From the NCBI RefSeq assembly GCF_000632715.1, contig NZ_BAWO01000049.1, positions 1 to 49,114 on the forward strand: DNA of 49,114 nucleotides. The letters run 5' to 3'. The translations under genes and the position numbers were made by a program. The notes below the pieces were generated by a model that ran no database searches, had not been told where the DNA came from, and worked only from the letters and a program-made list of their open reading frames with translations. Within the stretch, counting starts at the first letter, position 1. Each line of letters starts with the position of its first letter. Positions 43,544 to 49,114 of the stretch are shown in pieces. Source of the DNA: Parageobacillus caldoxylosilyticus NBRC 107762 (lineage in GTDB: Bacteria > Bacillota > Bacilli > Bacillales > Anoxybacillaceae).

Positions 43544-44491
43544 CTATGCAAGAATTTGTTCAATTTTCTCAAGCACATCTTCTGTTAATTGGACGTCCAC
43601 GGCTTTGACGTTTTCTTCGACTTGTTCCGGCCGGCTGGCGCCGATGAGGGCGCTTGCGACGTTCGGCTGGCGCAATACCCAGGCGAGCGCCAATTGGGAA
43701 AGGGTGATGCCGAGTTCGGCGGCTACTTTTTCTAATTGCTCGACTTTGACGAGAATTTCCTCTTTTAGTAAGTCACTCATAAACATATTGGATTTCGGGT
43801 CGCTCGCCCGGCTTCCCTCCGGCGCTTTTTGCCCGCGTTTATATTTTCCGGTCAGCACGCCTTGTGCCAGCGGCGAGAAAACGATTTGGCTAATGCCGTT
43901 TTGTTCGCAAACCGGAATGATTTCTTTCTCAATGTAACGGTGGAACATGTTATATTGCGGCTGGTTGACAACGATGCGGTCCAATAAATATTTATCCGCC
44001 GTGCCAAGCGCTTCTTGAATTTGCTGGGCTGTCCATTCGCTGACACCGACATATAGCACTTTGCCTTGACGCACAAGATCATCAATGGTACGGAGCGTTT
44101 CCTCTACCGGCGTTTCCTTATCATAGCGGTGACAATAATAAATGTCGACGTAATCTAATTGCAGACGTTTTAAGCTGGCATGGAGCTGTTCAAACACATG
44201 TTTGCGCGACAAGCCGCGGTCGTTTGGGCCGTCCCCCATCGGCCAAAACACTTTCGTCGCCAATACGTATGATTCGCGCGGATATTTGCGCAATGCTTCG
44301 CCGACGATTTTTTCTGCTTCCCCGCGGGCGTACACGTTGGCTGTATCAAACGAGTTGATTCCCAACTCATACGCTTTATCAATGACACGAATCGCCGCTT
44401 CTTTCTCAATTGAATTGCCGTATGTAAGCCAGCTGCCTAAACTAATCTCACTTACTTTCAGCCCTGTTCGCCCGAGCTTCCGGTATTTCAT
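43544..44491 (-). CDS. Aldo/keto reductase (Kv-beta-like family)
   Basis: A NADPH-dependent reductase of 315 residues acting on aldehydes or ketones. The catalytic Asp and Tyr are in FDTANVYARGEAE, Lys in LATKVFWPMG and His in IYYCHRYD; ALIGASRPEQVEEN binds the cofactor near the C-terminus. The ATG at 44491 has GGGGAG upstream and begins the usual MKYRKLGRTGLKVS; the longer frame lacks a ribosome binding site. Its last 187 bases recur at 20352-20538. It therefore seems to be the gene in which the island inserted. The substrate is unknown. Confidence 0.93.
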   Translation of the reverse strand: MKYRKLGRTGLKVSEISLGSWLTYGNSIEKEAAIRVIDKAYELGINSFDTANVYARGEAEKIVGEALRKYPRESYVLATKVFWPMGDGPNDRGLSRKHVFEQLHASLKRLQLDYVDIYYCHRYDKETPVEETLRTIDDLVRQGKVLYVGVSEWTAQQIQEALGTADKYLLDRIVVNQPQYNMFHRYIEKEIIPVCEQNGISQIVFSPLAQGVLTGKYKRGQKAPEGSRASDPKSNMFMSDLLKEEILVKVEQLEKVAAELGITLSQLALAWVLRQPNVASALIGASRPEQVEENVKAVDVQLTEDVLEKIEQILA

Positions 44492-44717
44492 CGTTTTCTC
44501 CCCTTTCCAAAAGTATAGACAAATCCACTCGTACACATAATCATTATAATACTTTTAATATTCATGTGGAAATAAATTTTATAAAATATTCCGATACCTA
44601 TTACATCCCACATCGCTCCTCTTAGAAGATTATCGTCGTTTTCGGTAGATTTCTGTAGTTCTTGTTTACAATCAATTCTGAAAACAACAACAATTTTCAC
44701 AAAAAGGAGGGGGTTTA

Positions 44718-45446
44718 TTGATTTATTTTCATCAAGTAAACAAATATTACGGTGATTTCCATGTCTTAAAAGATATTAATTTAACGATCCATCAAGGGGA
44801 AGTCGTCGTCATTATCGGGCCATCCGGGTCGGGGAAAAGCACATTAGTTCGCTGCATCAATCGTTTGGAAACAATTTCGAGCGGCGAATTAATCGTGGAT
44901 AACGTCAAAGTCAATGACAAACACATCGACATTAACCAACTGCGGCGCAACATCGGCATGGTGTTTCAGCATTTTAACTTGTATCCACACATGACCGTAT
45001 TGCAAAACATTACACTAGCGCCGATGAAAGTGCTTCGCATTCCTGAGAAAGAAGCGAAAGAAACGGCAATGTATTATTTAGAAAAAGTTGGCATTCCTGA
45101 CAAAGCAAATGCCTACCCTTCCGAGCTATCCGGCGGCCAGCAGCAGCGCGTGGCGATCGCCAGAGGCTTGGCGATGAAACCGAAAATTATGCTCTTTGAC
45201 GAGCCAACATCAGCGCTTGACCCGGAAACGATCGGCGAAGTGCTCGACGTCATGAAACAATTGGCGAAAGAAGGCATGACAATGGTCGTCGTCACCCACG
45301 AAATGGGATTTGCCCGCGAGGTAGCAGACCGCATCGTATTTATGGACCAAGGCCGCATTTTAGAAGAAGCGCCGCCGGAAGAGTTTTTCGCCAACCCAAA
45401 AGAAGAACGGGCGAAAGTATTTCTGCGCCGCATTCTCAACCATTAA
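44718..45446 (+). CDS. glnQ: Glutamine/polar amino acid ABC transporter ATP-binding protein
   Basis: The ATPase of an amino acid importer, 242 residues. Walker A is GPSGSGKST (34-42), the signature is LSGGQQQR, Walker B is [10 protein letters not shown] and the switch His is in VVVTHEMG. The start is a TTG with AAGGAGGGGG upstream. It is the first of four plus-strand genes in the same order as B. subtilis glnQ-H-M-P, which is the basis of the gene name. Confidence 0.93.
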   Translation: MIYFHQVNKYYGDFHVLKDINLTIHQGEVVVIIGPSGSGKSTLVRCINRLETISSGELIVDNVKVNDKHIDINQLRRNIGMVFQHFNLYPHMTVLQNITLAPMKVLRIPEKEAKETAMYYLEKVGIPDKANAYPSELSGGQQQRVAIARGLAMKPKIMLFDEPTSALDPETIGEVLDVMKQLAKEGMTMVVVTHEMGFAREVADRIVFMDQGRILEEAPPEEFFANPKEERAKVFLRRILNH

Positions 45447-45492
45447 TGAATGAGCAAAGAAATGTTTCGAATCAAACAAAGGGGGTTTTTTT

Positions 45493-46353
45493 ATGAAAAG
45501 AAAAACGGTTTGGAAAATATGGATCACCCTTGCACTTATCGCATTATTGAGTATTACTGCTTTAGCCGGATGCAGCAGCGAATCATCCACGTCCAACAAA
45601 GGGGACGGGGCGAAATCGACGGAAACGTCGGCCGGGACGAACACGTTAGAGAAAATTAAAAAGCGCGGCAAACTGATTGTCGGCGTCAAATATGACTTAA
45701 ACCTGTTTGGGCTCAAAAATCCGGAAACCGGAAAAGTAGAAGGATTTGATATCGATATCGCCAAAGGGTTGGCGAAAAAAATTCTCGGTGACGAAAACAA
45801 AATCGAATTAAAAGAAGTAACATCCAAAACACGCATCCCAATGCTGAATAACGGCGAAATCGACGCGATTATCGCTACGATGACCATCACGGAAGAGCGG
45901 AAAAAAGAAGTGGATTTCTCCGATGTCTATTTTATGGCCGGCCAATCGCTGCTAGTCAAAAAAGACAGCAAGATTAACAGCGTGAAAGATTTGAAAAAAG
46001 GGATGACCGTGTTAACGGCAAAAGGTTCTACTTCCGCGCAAAACATTCGCAAAGCAGCACCACAAGTCAATGTATTAGAATTTGAAAACTACGCCGAAGC
46101 GTTTACGGCCTTAAAAGCTGGACAAGGCGATGCGCTTACAACAGACAATGCGCTGCTTTGGGGAATGGCAAAACAAGATCCAAACTACCGCGTTCTTGAC
46201 GAAACGTTTACCGAAGAACCATACGGCATCGCCGTCCGCAAAGGAGATAAAGAATTATTGCAAGTCATTAACGAATACTTAAAAGAAATTAAAGAAAACG
46301 GCGAGTACGACAAAATTTACGAAAAATGGATCGGAAAAAAACCGCAACAATAA
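45493..46353 (+). CDS. glnH: Glutamine-type ABC transporter substrate-binding lipoprotein
   Basis: A solute-binding lipoprotein of 286 residues with an N-terminal signal and lipobox TALAGCSS. The type 3 periplasmic-binding fold begins with KIKKRGKLIVGVKYDLNLFG, followed by the ligand-site segment EGFDIDIAKGLAKKILG and later DGDALTTDN-like residues (GQGDALTTDN). GGGGG precedes the ATG. A strong stem-loop at 46361 separates it from the permease genes. Glutamine is the likely ligand by synteny; glutamate or aspartate cannot be excluded. Confidence 0.9.
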   Translation: MKRKTVWKIWITLALIALLSITALAGCSSESSTSNKGDGAKSTETSAGTNTLEKIKKRGKLIVGVKYDLNLFGLKNPETGKVEGFDIDIAKGLAKKILGDENKIELKEVTSKTRIPMLNNGEIDAIIATMTITEERKKEVDFSDVYFMAGQSLLVKKDSKINSVKDLKKGMTVLTAKGSTSAQNIRKAAPQVNVLEFENYAEAFTALKAGQGDALTTDNALLWGMAKQDPNYRVLDETFTEEPYGIAVRKGDKELLQVINEYLKEIKENGEYDKIYEKWIGKKPQQ

Positions 46354-46360
46354 TACGAAA

Positions 46361-46396
46361 AAACAGATGAGCGGTATTGGTTTCGCTCATCTGTTT
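46361..46396 (+). terminator. Intercistronic stem-loop between glnH and glnM
   Basis: AAACAGATGAGCG and CGCTCATCTGTTT are perfect 13-bp arms around a 10-base loop, with a short T-run only. It is probably a partial terminator or mRNA stabiliser that allows more binding protein than permease. Confidence 0.75.
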
Positions 46397-46429
46397 CATC
46401 TTCAGGACGAAACGAGGTGAAAAGCCGTC

Positions 46430-47083
46430 ATGTTACGATATTCCATTTTGTTCGACCATTGGGATATGTATTTGCAAGGGTTTACCAATACGTTAAAAGC
46501 TAGTGTTCTCGCTCTCATCGGAAGCTTAGCCATCGGCATCATTATCGCCATTTTTCGGATTGCGCCGATCCGTCCGTTAAACTGGCTTGGTGCGGCCTAT
46601 GTCGAATTCATCCGCAACATTCCGCTTGTTTTAATCGTCTTTGTCTTTTTCGTCGGTCTGCCCGCCGTTGGCATCCGCCTTGATCCGTTTACCGCGGGCA
46701 CGCTCGGTTTGATGGTATACACCGCCGCATTTATCGCCGAAGTCATCCGTTCAGGAATATTGGCCGTTCCAAAAGGACAAATGGAAGCCGCGCGCTCTTC
46801 GGGACTGACGTACTTGCAGACGATGCGCTACATCATCTTGCCGCAGGCGATTAAAATTGTCATTCCGCCGCTTGGAAACCAATTTATCAATCTAGTGAAA
46901 AACTCATCTGTGTTAGGAGTGATCGCCGGGTTCGACCTTATGTATTTCGGCGATTTAATTTCGTCGGAAACGTTCGTCACCTTTGATGTCTATATTTTCG
47001 TCGCTCTATTTTATCTTGTATTAACCATACCGTTAAGTTTAGGCGTCGGCTATTTGGAACGCCGCCTGGCCAAAACCCGGTAA
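46430..47083 (+). CDS. glnM: Glutamine-type ABC transporter permease
   Basis: A membrane subunit of 217 residues with about five hydrophobic helices of the HisM/GlnP family. The coupling motif EAARSSGLTYLQTMRYIILPQ contacts the ATPase (shown here as EAARSSGLTYLQTMRYI then ILPQA). EFIRNIPLVLIVFVFF is a typical family segment. GAGGTG lies 11 bases before the ATG. It pairs with the following permease gene 18 bases downstream. Confidence 0.91.
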   Translation: MLRYSILFDHWDMYLQGFTNTLKASVLALIGSLAIGIIIAIFRIAPIRPLNWLGAAYVEFIRNIPLVLIVFVFFVGLPAVGIRLDPFTAGTLGLMVYTAAFIAEVIRSGILAVPKGQMEAARSSGLTYLQTMRYIILPQAIKIVIPPLGNQFINLVKNSSVLGVIAGFDLMYFGDLISSETFVTFDVYIFVALFYLVLTIPLSLGVGYLERRLAKTR

Positions 47084-47101
47084 GCGAGGAGGGACACAGC
47101 G

Positions 47102-47752
47102 ATGGACTTTGCCGGTGCATACGCCCCAGCGCATCTCACCTTTTTATTGCAAGGATTTTTAGTGACGTTAGAAGTTGCGTTTATATCCATTATTTTTAGT
47201 TTTATCTTTGGAATCATCATTGGTGTGATACGCTATACAAAAATTCCTGGCATTTCGCAAATTTTTGCTGTTATGGTGGAAACGATTCGCAATCTCCCGC
47301 TGCTTTTGATTATTTTCTTTACGTATTTCGCCCTTCCGGAAGTAGGGTTGAAGCTGGATAAATTTTATGCCGCCATTGTCGCCCTAGTTGTCTTTGAATC
47401 AGCGATGCTGTCGGAAATTGTGCGCAGCGGGCTCAACTCGATTGACAAAGGGCAAATCGAAGCGGCGCGCTCTTCCGGGCTCACGTATGTGCAAACATTA
47501 TGGTATATCATTTTGCCGCAAGCCTTGCGCCGAATGGTGCCGCCCATTGTCAGTCAATTTATTTCATTACTGAAGGATACATCGTTAGCGATCGTTATCT
47601 CCCTTCCAGAATTGATGAACCATGCGCAAATTATTAACGGACAAAATGTCAACTATGTCATTCCAATTTTCATTTTAGTAGCGCTGATGTATTTTGCTGT
47701 CAATTATTCACTGTCGCTTGTTTCTCGAAAACTGGAATACAGACAGCGCTAA
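47102..47752 (+). CDS. glnP: Glutamine-type ABC transporter permease
   Basis: The second permease subunit, 216 residues, with the same fold as its neighbour. The coupling motif EAARSSGLTYVQTLWYI is followed by ILPQALRRMVPP, and ETIRNLPLLLIIFF is the family segment before it. GAGGAGGGA lies before the ATG. It is the last gene of the glnQHMP unit, and a hairpin follows at 47781. Confidence 0.92.
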   Translation: MDFAGAYAPAHLTFLLQGFLVTLEVAFISIIFSFIFGIIIGVIRYTKIPGISQIFAVMVETIRNLPLLLIIFFTYFALPEVGLKLDKFYAAIVALVVFESAMLSEIVRSGLNSIDKGQIEAARSSGLTYVQTLWYIILPQALRRMVPPIVSQFISLLKDTSLAIVISLPELMNHAQIINGQNVNYVIPIFILVALMYFAVNYSLSLVSRKLEYRQR

Positions 47753-47780
47753 TCTAGGAAACCTCGTGTAATTAGGTCTA

Positions 47781-47821
47781 TTTTCCCCCTTTTGTTATAT
47801 AATAGAACAAAAAAGGGGAAA
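47781..47821 (+). terminator. Hairpin behind glnP with an embedded TATAAT
   Basis: TTTTCCCCCTTTTGTT pairs imperfectly with AACAAAAAAGGGGAAA around ATATAATAG. There is no T-run outside the stem, although T-rich arms are present. The loop contains TATAAT (47798-47803), but no good -35 box lies at the right distance. It may be a terminator, a promoter region for the kinase gene, or both. Confidence 0.45.
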
Positions 47822-47845
47822 TAGCGTGTGGACAGGGGAAAAACA

Positions 47846-49114
47846 ATGCATGAACGGCTTTTGATGATCACCATCCTCATCATGGCTACCGCCTTCTTCG
47901 GCGAAATGAAAATTAATCCGTTTGACAGCCCGTTTCGATTCTCATTAGGAGGAGCAGTATTTTTTTTCGGACTCATTTCCTTTGCAGCGCTTCCCCCGCT
48001 TATAATCGGGATTTGTGCAGGCTGTTTCGTCGTCATTTTCCGCGTTCTTCTCGATCTATTGACAGGAGAGGCGGCTGTTGCCGATAGCTTTTTCACCCAT
48101 GCCCCGGCGGCATGTTACTATATCAGCTTTGCTCTCATCGTATCCGCAGTTCGCTTTCGCCGCTTGATGAAAATGCCAATCCGTGCCGGGGTGTTTGGCG
48201 CGGGGCTTGATTTTTTTTCCAATGCTTGTGAATTGTTCGTCCGCTATTTGCTAGGCGAACCGTTTACCGTTACCTATCAATCAATGGTTGTATTAGTATT
48301 ATTTGCCATTTTACGCAGCTATTGTGTCATTGGAGTGTACAATATTTTGATGACCAAACATTTTCAGTCACTGGCGGAGGCGCGAAAGCAGGAATTAGAA
48401 CGATTGCTTATGATTAACACAGGAATGTATGAGGAAACGTTTTATTTACAAAAATCGATGCAGTTAATCGAAGAAATTACTCGCAAAAGCTATGAACTAT
48501 ATTCCTTTTTGATAGAAGGAAAAAAAGTTGAACCACACGCTGCACTTTATATCGCCGAACATATTCATGAAGTGAAAAAAGATATACAGCGCGTTTTCGC
48601 CGGCCTGTCCAAATTAATCGGACGCCAGCCGCTTAAGGAACGTCTTCCGATTGATGAGCTGTGCGGCATGGTAATTCGCGCAAACGAAAAATATGCCGAG
48701 ATGGCGGGAAAAACGATTACATTTACGCATACATGCCCAGTAGATTTGTCCACCGATCACGTCTACCCGCTGCTTTCGGTTCTTAACAATTTAGTAGCCA
48801 ACGCGGTGGAAGCGATTCCGTCGACCGGTGCAATCCATCTGCATGCGCGGTTGCAGGAACGCCACCTTGTGATCGAAATTACCGATACCGGAACGGGCAT
48901 CGCCAAAGAAGACGCGGCTTGGATTTTTCAGCCCGGTTTTACGACCAAATATGATTCATATGGCAATCCATCAACAGGCATCGGTCTTACTCATGCGCGC
49001 GATATCATGCAAAGCTTCTCCGGACACATCGAACTTGTCAAAAGCAAACCAGGGCAAACGGTGTTTCGCCTAACCATCCCGACCGATCAACTGTTAAAGA
49101 AAGGAGCATTCCTG
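47846..49114 (+). CDS. Sensor histidine kinase (3' end outside the window)
   Basis: An open frame of 423 codons continues to the last base without a stop. Residues 1 to about 175 hold several hydrophobic helices. A probable phospho-acceptor is His241 in HIHEVKKD. The ATPase domain then shows the N box LNNLVANAVEAI, G1 DTGTGI, F box FQPGFTTK and G2 GIGL. The ATG at 47846 has AGGGG 7 bases upstream; an in-frame GTG at 47828 is an alternative. Next to glnQHMP a GlnK-like role in sensing glutamine is plausible. AAAGGAG near the end could be the ribosome binding site of a response regulator gene just outside. Confidence 0.88.
   Translation, partial: MHERLLMITILIMATAFFGEMKINPFDSPFRFSLGGAVFFFGLISFAALPPLIIGICAGCFVVIFRVLLDLLTGEAAVADSFFTHAPAACYYISFALIVSAVRFRRLMKMPIRAGVFGAGLDFFSNACELFVRYLLGEPFTVTYQSMVVLVLFAILRSYCVIGVYNILMTKHFQSLAEARKQELERLLMINTGMYEETFYLQKSMQLIEEITRKSYELYSFLIEGKKVEPHAALYIAEHIHEVKKDIQRVFAGLSKLIGRQPLKERLPIDELCGMVIRANEKYAEMAGKTITFTHTCPVDLSTDHVYPLLSVLNNLVANAVEAIPSTGAIHLHARLQERHLVIEITDTGTGIAKEDAAWIFQPGFTTKYDSYGNPSTGIGLTHARDIMQSFSGHIELVKSKPGQTVFRLTIPTDQLLKKGAFL

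Noticed and set aside
47798-47803. TATAAT as a firm promoter for the sensor kinase gene
   Set aside because: No -35-like hexamer lies 16-18 bases upstream and the box sits in a hairpin loop, so it is only mentioned with the hairpin.
47749-48096. Open frame of 115 codons on the minus strand
   Set aside because: It lies opposite the N-terminal part of the sensor kinase, whose frame continues to the window end with clear kinase motifs.
1-49114. CRISPR arrays, tRNA or rRNA genes, integrase genes
   Set aside because: No evenly spaced repeat array, no rRNA-like stretch, no tRNA cloverleaf and no recombinase-like translation was noticed. Small or divergent examples could have been missed by eye.

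Overview
The window looks like the chromosome of a thermophilic, low-to-mid-GC Bacillaceae species of the Geobacillus/Parageobacillus type. This is inferred from the mtlA-mtlR-mtlF-mtlD order known from Geobacillus stearothermophilus, a Bacillus-like glnQHMP transporter, strong GGAGG-type ribosome binding sites, GTG and TTG starts, CcpA cre-like boxes and compact hairpin/T-run terminators. No rRNA, tRNA, CRISPR array or intact insertion sequence was seen.

Layout. (1) 1-360: the 5' end of a gene leaving the window, possibly TnpB-related, and two hairpin/T-run structures behind the mannitol operon. (2) 361-5913: mannitol PTS operon mtlA-mtlR-mtlF-mtlD (minus strand) with a promoter, a cre box and a candidate MtlR site. 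(3) 5914-6318: an orphan DUF1259 gene. (4) 6587-15043: a complete malonate locus: mdcH-A-B-C-DE-G (beta and gamma subunits fused), a GntR regulator and the divergent transporter madL-madM, with three GTCGAC-centred candidate operators. (5) 15172-20230: a sigma-54-controlled operon of an iron-type alcohol dehydrogenase, a GntP-family permease and a decayed mmsA/iolA remnant, next to a CBS-PAS-AAA-Fis enhancer-binding activator. (6) 20537-43540: an AT-rich, one-directional island of about 23 kb for sugar-acid catabolism. (7) 43544-49114: an aldo/keto reductase, the glutamine-type ABC operon glnQ-H-M-P and the start of a sensor histidine kinase that runs off the end.

The island is the most interesting part. 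It encodes a TRAP transporter with two binding proteins, a LarA-family nickel-pincer enzyme together with its own cofactor genes larE-larB-larC, an IlvD/EDD-type dehydratase, an FAH-family enzyme, an alpha-ketoglutarate-semialdehyde dehydrogenase, a YjhH/YagE-type aldolase, a split UxaA-type dehydratase, galactonate dehydratase, KDG kinase, KDPG-type aldolase, a CtBP-like hydroxyacid dehydrogenase, an IclR regulator and a U32-peptidase-like protein of unknown function. A reasonable reading is uptake of aldonic acids by TRAP, C2 epimerisation by the nickel enzyme, then routing through Entner-Doudoroff/De Ley-Doudoroff, Weimberg-like or Dahms-like branches. Matching palindromes before the TRAP operon and before the FAH gene suggest one IclR regulon.

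The island is flanked by a direct repeat of about 187 bp: the 3' end of the intact aldo/keto reductase at 43544-43730 and an orphan copy of that end at 20352-20538. This suggests the island entered at that gene's 3' end. No integrase is visible.
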